Shown one piece after another: positions 1-7,696 of a stretch of 64,000 nucleotides of DNA (position 1 is the stretch's first letter; the number at the start of each line of letters is the position of its first letter). The position numbers and the translations under genes are program-made. Below the pieces are notes generated by a model. It was not told the origin of the DNA and ran no database searches. It saw nothing but the letters and a program-made list of their open reading frames with translations. Origin of the DNA: Bacteroidota bacterium (lineage in GTDB: Bacteria > Bacteroidota > Bacteroidia > 2-12-FULL-35-15); contig JADKIU010000007.1 in assembly GCA_016722565.1 (NCBI GenBank), positions 62,001-126,000 of the forward strand, written 5' to 3'.

Positions 1-560
1 GTGGAACATTTATCTATCCGGATTTTGCCGCAGGGATGCTTTATAGTTATGGATACAATGAAAAAGGCATTGGTGCGAATGACCAATTCAAAATGGATAT
101 TGGTGTTTCGATGTATCATTTGGCAACGCCCCAACAAAAATATTTATCAGAAACAAGCGAGCGTTTGTTGGCGAAATATATAGTTCATGGAAAATTTTTA
201 ATCGGAATACGCAATACAAAATTTTCATTTGCGCCAAGTTATTTTTATGCCTTGCAGGGTTCAACACAAGAATTTGTTGCTGGAAGTATGTTTCGATACA
301 ATTTCAAAGAAGATTCAAAGTATACGGGATATGTAAAAGGTTCTACGTTTTCATTGGGTGCATTTTACAGAAACAGAGATGCAATGATTGCAAAAGTAAT
401 GTTGGAATTCGGGCAATACGCAGTTGGATGCAGTTATGATATTAATACTTCCGGCTTAACAAAGGTAAGTACCTCCAGAGGTGGCTTCGAAGTGTTTTTA
501 CGATTTGTAACTCCGAGTCCATATTTGTATCAAAAACGCGACAAAGCAAAATTTAATTAG
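1..560 (+). CDS. PorP/SprF-family T9SS membrane protein (3' part only)
   Basis: The gene enters from the left edge; the open frame is read from base 3 and stops at 558-560, giving about 185 C-terminal residues. The pattern GTFIYPDFAAG, then glycine- and aromatic-rich alternating strands (FSFAPSYFYA, GAFYRNRDAM, VGCSYDINTSGL) and a final FLRFVTPSPY segment matches the C-terminal half of the PorP/SprF outer-membrane barrel family. These proteins act with type IX secretion or gliding components in Bacteroidota. The many T9SS-sorted proteins elsewhere in the window fit. The N-terminus is missing, so signal peptide and start cannot be assessed. Family call is from recognition of the strand pattern; the exact cargo partner is unknown. 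Confidence 0.8.
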   Translation, partial: GTFIYPDFAAGMLYSYGYNEKGIGANDQFKMDIGVSMYHLATPQQKYLSETSERLLAKYIVHGKFLIGIRNTKFSFAPSYFYALQGSTQEFVAGSMFRYNFKEDSKYTGYVKGSTFSLGAFYRNRDAMIAKVMLEFGQYAVGCSYDINTSGLTKVSTSRGGFEVFLRFVTPSPYLYQKRDKAKFN

Positions 561-621
561 TTGATTCAGTATATCATTCGAGTGGACGATTTGTTGGGAA
601 TCCAAACTTGAATGCATATGT

Positions 622-645
622 AAAAGAGAGCTTCGGCTCTCTTTT
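622..645 (+). terminator. UUCG-loop intrinsic terminator
   Basis: Perfect stem AGAGAGC (625-631) and GCTCTCT (636-642), extended by A/T pairs, around a TTCG tetraloop and followed by a T run. It ends the PorP/SprF-like gene. Confidence 0.85.
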
Positions 646-667
646 TTTCTGACCTATTGAAATAAAA

Positions 668-699
668 AAAGCCCTGAGTAAAAAATTACTCAGGGCTTT
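668..699. terminator. bidirectional intrinsic terminator
   Basis: Stem GCCCTGAGTAA (671-681) pairs with TTACTCAGGGC (686-696), flanked by A and T tracts. It lies just after the stop of the minus-strand TPR gene at 719 and can also act on plus-strand transcripts. Confidence 0.8.
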
Positions 700-718
700 C
701 CATTTAGAATAAATGACA

Positions 719-1372
719 TTATCCTGGTAAACGGGAAATATTTTTCTCCATCATGTTTAACTGCTTTACAATTTCATCAGCTTTAGGTTTACAAGCTTTT
801 GCTTTTCTAAAATATTCTTTTCCTATTTTATTTTGCTTGCGTTGAATTTCAATAGAGCATAATTGTAAATATACAGCCGCCATACTGTCTTTATCCGGAA
901 TACCCGCTTTCACAGCATCCATTAATGATTGGCGTGCTTCTTTTGTTTTTCCTTGCTTTAATTGAATAAAACCCAACTGCATCAAATTTGTTCCGGTAAC
1001 ATCACCCACAATTTTTGATTTTGTTTGTAAACTTTTACGAATACTGCTTTCTGCAGATGTTAAATCATCCGTTGCAAGTGATAAGTTACTTTGCAACATG
1101 TAATATCCAGAGCGGATTGGTTTCAAAAGCAATCTCGGAAATTTAATCATCTTGATGTATTCCATCGCTTTGTCTACTTCACCATCTGAAACCGCTTCCT
1201 GCACCAAACGCATGGTTCCCATCATAAAGTAGAGTAATAATGAAATAAAAGCCAAGCTGTAACAAATCCATGCAGTAATCGGATCTTTATAATAATGAGA
1301 AACGCCACCCAAAACCGCCAATATTAAAATGATTGGCAAGCGGTAAATAATGTAAAAACGTAATACTTTCAT
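719..1372 (-). CDS. membrane-anchored TPR-like protein, unknown function
   Basis: 217 residues. Two hydrophobic segments at about residues 8-25 and 32-52 anchor the protein in the inner membrane. The rest is helical with tetratricopeptide-like pairs, for example around residues 125-155 (TNLMQLGFIQLKQGKTKEARQ) and 160-190. TPR domains mediate protein-protein contacts; no catalytic motif is visible. It is transcribed alone, ends at the terminator at 668-699, and is separated from the downstream-reading atl-like gene by 61 bp. I do not recognise a named family beyond TPR, so no specific role is assigned. Confidence 0.7.
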   Translation of the reverse strand: MKVLRFYIIYRLPIILILAVLGGVSHYYKDPITAWICYSLAFISLLLYFMMGTMRLVQEAVSDGEVDKAMEYIKMIKFPRLLLKPIRSGYYMLQSNLSLATDDLTSAESSIRKSLQTKSKIVGDVTGTNLMQLGFIQLKQGKTKEARQSLMDAVKAGIPDKDSMAAVYLQLCSIEIQRKQNKIGKEYFRKAKACKPKADEIVKQLNMMEKNISRLPG

Positions 1373-1433
1373 AATTGATATTAAATTAAATCAGGGCACA
1401 AAAATAAGGGAAAATCCCGATTTTATGTCAATT

Positions 1434-1778
1434 TTAGAGCTCCAATTCCTTCATTGGCTCCCAATAGTGCTTATCGAAGTCTTTTATTTTGTCCTTTACC
1501 ACTTTGATTCCTTCTTTTTCCAGCAATTCGGCCATCAAAAAAGGGGTCGCAAAATGATGTTTTCCGGTTAATTCTCCATTCCTGTTGACTACCCGATGTG
1601 CCGGAACCGACTTTTTCTGGCTATGAGCAGCATTCATTGCCCACCCAACCATCCGGGATGAACGGGCTGTACCCAAATATTTGGCAATGGCACCATAGCT
1701 GGTCACTCGACCTTTAGGGATAAGTCGAACCACCTGATAAACCATTTGAAAAAAATCTTCGTGTTTTTCTAAATTCAT
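1434..1778 (-). CDS. atl: alkyltransferase-like (ATL) DNA-repair protein
   Basis: 114 residues of the MGMT DNA-binding fold. It carries the helix-turn-helix and arginine-finger region (PKGRVTSYGAIAKYLG, SSRMVGWAMNA). The alkyl-acceptor motif, PCHRV in O6-methylguanine methyltransferases, reads VPAHRVV with Ala60 in place of the cysteine. That substitution and the small size define ATL proteins (E. coli YbaZ, fission yeast Atl1). ATLs cannot reverse alkylation; they bind O6-alkylguanine and route the lesion to nucleotide excision repair. The gene starts at ATG 1778, directly against a GC-rich palindromic repeat at 1779-1815. Family assignment is firm; the repair role is from family knowledge. 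Confidence 0.88.
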   Translation of the reverse strand: MNLEKHEDFFQMVYQVVRLIPKGRVTSYGAIAKYLGTARSSRMVGWAMNAAHSQKKSVPAHRVVNRNGELTGKHHFATPFLMAELLEKEGIKVVKDKIKDFDKHYWEPMKELEL

Positions 1779-1815
1779 TTTACCTCTCCTCTTATCCTCT
1801 CCTTGAAAAAGGAGA
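1779..1815. repeat. REP-like palindromic repeat (copy 1)
   Basis: CTCTCC- and GGAGAG-rich stretch with internal inverted complementarity (TCCTCTCCTT against AAGGAGAGGA). It resembles the sequence at 42041-42079, sharing the CTTA-(A)-TCC core flanked by CTCTCC and GGAGAG. It is much more GC-rich than its surroundings and abuts the atl start codon. Confidence 0.55.
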
Positions 1816-1823
1816 GGACGATT

Positions 1824-2495
1824 TTAAACTCTAAATTTTAAGTAACAAATTTTAAATCCTTTATCAGAAAATAGTTTTTCGTAATAGGTCTTAATACTTG
1901 TCAATGCCTCGTCCCTTTCTTTTGTATCTCCATATAAATCATTCGTACTGTCTAATAATTCAAAATTATTTTCTGCCACAACTTCGCGGGTATAATCATA
2001 AAAGGGCTCATTATCTGTTTTCAGATTTATACTTCCCCCTTCTTTCAATATTCGCTGATAGCGTTCCACAAAAATCATATTTGTTAATCGATTTCGGGTC
2101 CTTGTTTTTTGTGGCTGTGGATCAGGAAACGTAATCCAGATTTCATCCACTTCACCTGCTGCAAAACAAGCATCAATAAAATCAATGCGTGTACGAATAA
2201 AAGCAACATTGTTCATTTTATTTTCAATGGCGGTTTTTGCTCCCGTCCAAATTCGATTTCCTTTTATATCGACACCAATAAAATTTTTATTAGGATAGCG
2301 CTTCGCTAAGCCAACTGTATATTCCCCTTTGCCACAGCCCAATTCCAAAACTATCGGATGATCGTTCTTAAAATAGTCTTTATGCCATTTTCCATTTAAC
2401 GGCAACCCTTCTGCCCTTGCTTGCTCAAACGACAAGAAGAAACAATTATCAAAGGAAGATACTTCTGCAAATTTTTTTAATTTTCTTTTCGCCAT
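1824..2495 (-). CDS. trmB: tRNA (guanine-N7-)-methyltransferase
   Basis: Class I SAM-dependent methyltransferase making m7G46 in tRNA. The SAM-binding motif VLELGCGKGEYTVGLAKRYPNKNFIGVDIKG and the TrmB signature DEIWITFPDPQPQKTRTRNRLTN are clear, and the length (about 223 residues) is normal. I start at the ATG at 2495 (MAKRKLKKFAEV), which matches the usual TrmB N-terminus. An in-frame ATG at 2528 would add 11 residues of unlikely sequence. The gene is monocistronic and divergent from the glycosyltransferase at 2597. Confidence 0.93.
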   Translation of the reverse strand: MAKRKLKKFAEVSSFDNCFFLSFEQARAEGLPLNGKWHKDYFKNDHPIVLELGCGKGEYTVGLAKRYPNKNFIGVDIKGNRIWTGAKTAIENKMNNVAFIRTRIDFIDACFAAGEVDEIWITFPDPQPQKTRTRNRLTNMIFVERYQRILKEGGSINLKTDNEPFYDYTREVVAENNFELLDSTNDLYGDTKERDEALTSIKTYYEKLFSDKGFKICYLKFRV

Positions 2496-2581
2496 AAATT
2501 CATAATACATCTTAACCTCAGAGCTCACAAAGAATACGCAGAGCCAGCAGAGAAAAATTAATTAACTTTAACCATATTTTA

Positions 2582-2589
2582 CAAAAATA
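2582..2589 (-). promoter_or_regulatory. candidate -7 element for trmB
   Basis: Minus-strand TATTTTTG matches the Bacteroidota -7 consensus TAnnTTTG. A TTG lies about 18 bp upstream of it. Confidence 0.45.
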
Positions 2590-2596
2590 AGCATTA

Positions 2597-3664
2597 ATGC
2601 AAAAGAACAAACGAATATTAATTTGCCCATTGGATTGGGGATTGGGACATGCGACCCGCTGCATCCCGATTATTCATTTGTTGCTTAAGAAGAATACCGA
2701 AGTAGTGATTGCTGCAGATGCGGGACCTCTTGCACTCTTAAAACAAGAATTTCCTCAATTAACTTTTGTTCAACTGAAAGGCTATAACATTCAATACCCA
2801 AAATCGGGTTCCATGAAACTGAAGATGTTGCTTTCTATTCCAAAAATTGTAAACGGAATAAAAGAAGAACATACTCAACTCGATAAAATAATTGATGAAC
2901 ATAAAATTGACATCGTTATTTCAGATAATAGATATGGTTGCTGGAGTAAAAAAGTAAAAAGCATTTTTATTACGCATCAACTCATGATAAAAGCTCCGAT
3001 TGGAGAAAGCATTTTACATAAAAAAGTTTTAACGTACATAGCTAATTATGACGAGTGTTGGGTACCAGATACAGAAGGAGAAAATAATCTATCGGGAGAT
3101 TTGGCGCATCACTACCCGCTTCCTAAAAACACTTATTTTGTTGGAGCGTTAAGTAGATTCGATTTCTCCGTTTCTCCCGAAAGCTATAGGGACGAAATGA
3201 CAACTATTGTAGCAATCATTTCAGGACCAGAACCACAACGAAGTGTTTTTGAAAAATTGGTTATAGAACAATTACTACAAACGAATATAAAAGCGTTGGT
3301 TGTTTGCGGAAAAGCGTCAGAGCCAAAAACAGAAACTATTAAAAACATCAAAATTGTTTCGCATTTAAATTCGGATGAAATGCAAAACGCTATTCTGAAT
3401 TCAGAAATTATTCTTTCTAGAAGCGGATACTCAACAATAATGGATTTAGCATATTTAGGTAAAAAAGCCATTTTTATTCCTACACCCGGACAAACAGAAC
3501 AAGAATATTTAGCAGAACGGTTTCTGAAAAAAGGAATTGCTTTTTCACAAACTCAAGCATCTTTTGATTTGAAAATTGCTTTAGCAAAATCTAAAAATTA
3601 TAAGGGGTTTGAAAAAATGAAGCTGAGTAATGAATTGGAAAAAAGAATTGACGTACTATTTTAA
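2597..3664 (+). CDS. MurG-like glycosyltransferase (GT-B fold)
   Basis: 355 residues. The N-terminus LICPLDWGLGHATRCIPIIHLL is the glycine/His loop of UDP-sugar-dependent GT-B enzymes. The C-terminal half has the donor-binding region (ILSRSGYSTIMDLAYLGKKAIFIPTPGQTEQEYLA), resembling MurG and UDP-glucuronosyltransferase families. It probably adds a sugar to a lipid or cell-surface acceptor, but donor and acceptor cannot be read from sequence. It is distinct from MurG itself. The 3' end overlaps the convergent epimerase gene by 9 bp. A second, distantly related enzyme of this type lies at 29312-30358. Confidence 0.75.
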   Translation: MQKNKRILICPLDWGLGHATRCIPIIHLLLKKNTEVVIAADAGPLALLKQEFPQLTFVQLKGYNIQYPKSGSMKLKMLLSIPKIVNGIKEEHTQLDKIIDEHKIDIVISDNRYGCWSKKVKSIFITHQLMIKAPIGESILHKKVLTYIANYDECWVPDTEGENNLSGDLAHHYPLPKNTYFVGALSRFDFSVSPESYRDEMTTIVAIISGPEPQRSVFEKLVIEQLLQTNIKALVVCGKASEPKTETIKNIKIVSHLNSDEMQNAILNSEIILSRSGYSTIMDLAYLGKKAIFIPTPGQTEQEYLAERFLKKGIAFSQTQASFDLKIALAKSKNYKGFEKMKLSNELEKRIDVLF

Positions 3665-4669
3665 ATCTCGCAAATAAAGAGCACATGTATCCTTAATCGA
3701 TTGTTCCATGGAAATAAAGTTATAATCAGGAAAAGCCTTTAGAAATTTCTCATTTGAAAAACTGCTTTTTCGATTTGCAGAAATAGAAGTCTCTTTTGTT
3801 ATCAAGGGTGGAGCACCTGTCAAGAATGAACGCAACGATTCGGCTCTCCATGCAAATCCGGTTAAAAACTTTCCAGCTTTGATACCTGATTTCGGTTTCC
3901 CAAATGCTTGGTGGATTAAATCGAAATAATGCCTAAAAGAAGCATTCTCACCATTCAATAAAAAACGCTGACCACTGATCTCGCTTTCCATAAGTTTAAT
4001 CATAATCGCTGCGACATCCCTTACATCCACAAAACCATTGGTACCTTCCGAATAAAATTTAATTCCTTTATATCCTTTTGTAAACATATTGGAGCTGCTT
4101 TGAGTCCAATTTCCTCCGCCCATAATCAACGAAGGATTGACAATCACAACGTTTAATCCTTCCTCAGAAGCTCTCCACACTTCACGTTCAGCTGCATATT
4201 TACTTATCGAGTAATTTGAATTTTCGGGGGAAGATTTCCAAGGTGTCGTTTCTGAAGTCATACCTCCTTTTTCTGCTCTTCCTAATGAAGCAATGGAACT
4301 TACGTGACAGAATTTTTTAACACCTTTTTCGAGTGCAGCATTGACCATATTAGCTGTACCTTCCACATTGATTTTCATCATTTCATCCAAATGTTTCTTT
4401 TCAAAAGAAACCATTGCCGCACAATGATAAACCTGATCCACACCTTCCATAACATCCATTAACGAATACACATCGAGCAAATCGGCATCCACCCATTCAA
4501 TCTTCTTTAATAAGCTTTCTGTATCGGCTGTATAATAGGAAAACACCTTCTTTACGTTCGAGACATTACTGTTCGAACGTTTGATAACACGCACTTTTTT
4601 TCCCGACTGTGTAAGGTCGTATAATAAGTGAGTGCCCACCAATCCGGTACCGCCTGTTACTAAAATCAT
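3656..4669 (-). CDS. NAD(P)-dependent epimerase/reductase (extended SDR)
   Basis: 337 residues. The N-terminal Rossmann motif VTGGTGLVGTHLL binds NAD(P); the catalytic YSISKYAAE gives the Tyr-xxx-Lys pair; DVRDVAAIMIKLME is typical of extended SDRs of the dihydroflavonol-4-reductase-like type. Substrate unknown; such enzymes act on nucleotide sugars or on hydroxyketone and sterol-like compounds. It is divergent from tyrS with a 64-bp gap to the tyrS start. Confidence 0.8.
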   Translation of the reverse strand: MILVTGGTGLVGTHLLYDLTQSGKKVRVIKRSNSNVSNVKKVFSYYTADTESLLKKIEWVDADLLDVYSLMDVMEGVDQVYHCAAMVSFEKKHLDEMMKINVEGTANMVNAALEKGVKKFCHVSSIASLGRAEKGGMTSETTPWKSSPENSNYSISKYAAEREVWRASEEGLNVVIVNPSLIMGGGNWTQSSSNMFTKGYKGIKFYSEGTNGFVDVRDVAAIMIKLMESEISGQRFLLNGENASFRHYFDLIHQAFGKPKSGIKAGKFLTGFAWRAESLRSFLTGAPPLITKETSISANRKSSFSNEKFLKAFPDYNFISMEQSIKDTCALYLRDLK

Positions 4670-4706
4670 GGAACAAATTTACTCATTTAATTGCACCGAT
4701 TTATAC

Positions 4707-4714
4707 TATATTTG
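4707..4714 (+). promoter_or_regulatory. -7 element for tyrS
   Basis: TATATTTG matches TAnnTTTG and lies 19 bp before the ATG at 4734. This supports the 4734 start over the longer open frame that begins at 4632 inside the divergent gene. Confidence 0.6.
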
Positions 4715-4733
4715 TAGCTATAAAAGCATAAAA

Positions 4734-6053
4734 ATGAAGACAAATTTTGTTGAAGAACTCAGATGGAGAGGAATGTTACAGGACATAATGCCTGGAACAG
4801 AAGATTTATTGAATAAAGAGATGGTGACTGGCTATATTGGCTTTGATCCGACTTCCGATTCTTTGGGAATTGGGAACATGGTTCAAATCATGACCCTTTT
4901 GCATTTCCAAAAAGCGGGTCATAAACCCATCGCTTTGGTGGGTGGAGCAACCGGAATGGTAGGCGATCCCTCCGGAAAATCAGCCGAACGTAATTTGTTG
5001 GATGAAACAACATTGAATCATAACATTGCTTGTCAGAAAAAACAATTAGAAAAATTTTTGGATTTTAATGCAGGAGCGAATTCCGCAGAAATAGTAAATA
5101 ATTACGATTGGTTTAAAGGATTTAGCTTCTTAGAATTTATCAGAGATGTAGGGAAACACATTTCAGTAAATTATATGATGGCCAAAGATTCTGTAAAAAA
5201 CAGATTGGAAAACGGAATGAGTTTTACGGAGTTCAGTTACCAATTGGTGCAAGGATATGATTTCTATTATTTGTGGAAAAACAAAGGAATCAAATTGCAA
5301 ATGGGTGGTTCTGATCAATGGGGCAACATTGTTACAGGAACGGAATTGATCAGACGAAAAGCAAGCGGTGAAGCCTTTGCATTAACTACTCCGCTTATTA
5401 AAAAAGCAGACGGAACTAAATTCGGAAAAACCGAAGGTGGAAATGTTTGGTTGGACAGAGCAAAAACTTCTCCTTATAAATTTTACCAATTCTGGCTGAA
5501 TGCAAGTGATGAGGATGTAAAAAACTACATTCGCATTTTCACCTTATTCACCAAAGAAGAAATTGAAAAATTGGAAGCAGAACATGCAACCGCACCACAT
5601 TTAAGAACATTACAAAAAGCTTTAGCAAAAGACATTACGATTCGTGTTCATTCTGAAGATGATTACAATGCAGCAGTAGAAGCTTCCCAAATATTGTTCA
5701 GCGGAACATTGGAAGATTTAGCAAAACTATCAGAAGAATTATTTTTAGATATTTTTGATGGCGTTCCACAATTTGAAATTTCAAAAAAAGACATTGAAAC
5801 CGGAGTTCCAATCATTGATTTGCTTGCGGAAAAAACACAAGTCTTCTCTTCCAAAGGAGAAGCAAGAAAAATGATTCAAGGCGGTGGTGTTTTAGTTAAC
5901 AAAGCGAAAGTGGAAGATGTTGAATTAAAAGTATCTGCGTCACATCTCATCAACAATAAATACATTTTAGTTCAAAAAGGGAAGAAGAATTATTTTGTGA
6001 TTAAGGCAGGGATTCGCAATCAAGGAGAAATCAGTAATATGATTAGCGCCTAA
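4734..6053 (+). CDS. tyrS: tyrosyl-tRNA synthetase
   Basis: Class I aminoacyl-tRNA synthetase charging tRNA-Tyr. Visible are the HIGH-like SLGIGN, GGATGMVGDPSGKS, QGYDFYYLW, QMGGSDQWGNI and a KMSKS-equivalent KFGKT loop. A C-terminal S4-type RNA-binding region follows (EARKMIQGGGVLVNKAKV). The length of 439 residues is normal. The start at 4734 (MKTNFVEELRWRGML) is chosen because the family begins here and because of the -7 element just upstream. The last 4 bp overlap the convergent LuxE-like gene. Confidence 0.95.
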   Translation: MKTNFVEELRWRGMLQDIMPGTEDLLNKEMVTGYIGFDPTSDSLGIGNMVQIMTLLHFQKAGHKPIALVGGATGMVGDPSGKSAERNLLDETTLNHNIACQKKQLEKFLDFNAGANSAEIVNNYDWFKGFSFLEFIRDVGKHISVNYMMAKDSVKNRLENGMSFTEFSYQLVQGYDFYYLWKNKGIKLQMGGSDQWGNIVTGTELIRRKASGEAFALTTPLIKKADGTKFGKTEGGNVWLDRAKTSPYKFYQFWLNASDEDVKNYIRIFTLFTKEEIEKLEAEHATAPHLRTLQKALAKDITIRVHSEDDYNAAVEASQILFSGTLEDLAKLSEELFLDIFDGVPQFEISKKDIETGVPIIDLLAEKTQVFSSKGEARKMIQGGGVLVNKAKVEDVELKVSASHLINNKYILVQKGKKNYFVIKAGIRNQGEISNMISA

Positions 6054-7039
6054 TCAGCTACCAACAAATTACAGCCTCGAATGTCGCTATTATCAAAGCG
6101 ACCCAACACTTCAAAGGAAAAATCAGGATGTAATTTTCCTAAATCTTGTGTTGCAATAAACGAGCAGGAATTAATATTTGCCAAATCAATGACATTGATT
6201 CCACCAGTTCTATTTGGAGGTAAAATTGCGAATGGATCATTGGTATCACGGATTAGAATTTTCATCCATGGCGGACAATTAAAAATCCCATCTCCTTTTG
6301 AATACGCTTGCGATAGCAACTCTGTCATGCCGTATTCACTGTGTATTTTCTCTACTCCAAAACCTTCACATAAAGTGGAATGCAATTCTTCTCTCACCAT
6401 TTCTTTACGTTTACCTTTCATGCCACCGGTTTCCATGATAATGGTGTTTTTTAAATTCAGCTTTTGTTTCTCAACTAAATCTAATAATGCATACGTCACA
6501 CCAATTAAAATCGTTTTTTGTCTACGCGCTTCTAACACGTTTATTTTCGTAATCAGCTCATCATAATTATTCAAATAAAAACCGCTATCCGATTCATTGG
6601 ATTTTTTAATTAAATCTTCCACCATATAAATTAACGAAGACCCATCTCGTTCGAGGTAAGATGGTAACAATGCTAAAACACAATAATCTTGAATATTCCC
6701 ATACGCCAATTCAAATCCTTTTAAATAACTTTTTTCATAGACAGAAACATCCGAAACAAAATGTTTGCTTTGGGCCATTCCTGTTGTTCCGCTACTCGTA
6801 AAAATGATTGATTTTTTGTCGGATTCTGAAGACTTTATCTCATGAGATTTAAAGAATTCTATCGGTAAAAAGGGGATTTCTTCAACTTTAGAGACGGATT
6901 CTGGAAAAACAGCTAATCCGGACAAATATTTCGCATAAACAGCACATTCCTTCGCTTGGTAGCGGAAAACAGACAAGGCCAGCTCTTCAAATTGAGTCGG
7001 GGCAGTGATATTAAAAATAGCGTCTATATCAGGTTTCAA
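6050..7039 (-). CDS. LuxE-like acyl-protein synthetase/ligase
   Basis: 329 residues of the LuxE/PaaK-like adenylate-forming group. The P-loop-like FTSSGTTGMAQSKHF and the downstream GMTELLSQAYSKGDGIFNCPPWM are characteristic. LuxE activates fatty acids as acyl-AMP and passes them to an acyl-enzyme; this lineage has no lux reductase nearby, so the real acyl acceptor is unknown. Bacteroidota genomes commonly carry one such gene as an orphan. Head-to-head with the lipoprotein gene at 7128. Confidence 0.78.
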   Translation of the reverse strand: MKPDIDAIFNITAPTQFEELALSVFRYQAKECAVYAKYLSGLAVFPESVSKVEEIPFLPIEFFKSHEIKSSESDKKSIIFTSSGTTGMAQSKHFVSDVSVYEKSYLKGFELAYGNIQDYCVLALLPSYLERDGSSLIYMVEDLIKKSNESDSGFYLNNYDELITKINVLEARRQKTILIGVTYALLDLVEKQKLNLKNTIIMETGGMKGKRKEMVREELHSTLCEGFGVEKIHSEYGMTELLSQAYSKGDGIFNCPPWMKILIRDTNDPFAILPPNRTGGINVIDLANINSCSFIATQDLGKLHPDFSFEVLGRFDNSDIRGCNLLVAD

Positions 7040-7127
7040 GGCTAAAAGAGCAATAATATGGGGGTTAAATGCGTTAAAGTATTGCTTTGAGCAAAAATAA
7101 TTATTAATTTTATGTATCTATTAAGAA

Positions 7128-7628
7128 ATGAAGGATATTAAATACATAGTTGGTTTTGCGTTATTGGGGACATTCGGAATGTCTTCTTGTGTAAAGGAAA
7201 AAGAATTTCCGACCACACCTGTTATTGAATTTTTATATTATTCAGCCTACACACCCGATTCGGCAGATTGTGTTATCTCTTTCACCGATGGTGATGGTGA
7301 TATTGGAATTTTAGATGGAGACGCCACATCTCCGAATGACTATCAATTAAAATATCTATATAAAGATACAACCGATGGCGTTTTTAAGCCATTTGATTCA
7401 AACCCTTCCACTCCTGCATTTGACACATTATTCTATTCGTATCGTGTTCCAAATCTAACTCCGGATGGGCAATACAAAGCATTGGATGGAGAAATCAGAG
7501 CAAAATTGAGAGCGGCTCCACTTTATTATCCGCTACATACCATTGTAAAATTTGAAATCACATTGAGAGACCGAGCAGGACATTTAAGTAATAGAGTTAC
7601 TACAAGTGAAATAGAAGTGAATCCGTAA
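7128..7628 (+). CDS. lipoprotein of unknown function
   Basis: 166 residues with a lipoprotein signal peptide ending in MSSC (Cys21), so it is exported and lipid-anchored. The mature part contains FTDGDGDIGILDGD, an acidic Asp/Gly loop that could bind calcium, then a beta-rich region ending in an Ig-like strand pattern (IVKFEITLRDRAGHLSN). I do not recognise a characterised family. It ends at the terminator at 7648-7680. Confidence 0.7.
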   Translation: MKDIKYIVGFALLGTFGMSSCVKEKEFPTTPVIEFLYYSAYTPDSADCVISFTDGDGDIGILDGDATSPNDYQLKYLYKDTTDGVFKPFDSNPSTPAFDTLFYSYRVPNLTPDGQYKALDGEIRAKLRAAPLYYPLHTIVKFEITLRDRAGHLSNRVTTSEIEVNP

Positions 7629-7647
7629 ATCGGTTAAAGAAAATAAA

Positions 7648-7680
7648 AAAGGGATGATAAAATATATCATCCCTTTTTTT
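7648..7680. terminator. bidirectional intrinsic terminator
   Basis: Stem GGGATGATA (7651-7659) and TATCATCCC (7665-7673), with an A tract before and a T tract after. It serves the convergent lipoprotein and PiT genes. Confidence 0.85.
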
Positions 7681-7696
7681 ATTCTAAGAATATCTC

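Noticed and set aside
4632..4733. Upstream extension of tyrS
   Set aside because: It reads through the divergent SDR gene start; the family start and -7 element place the start at 4734.
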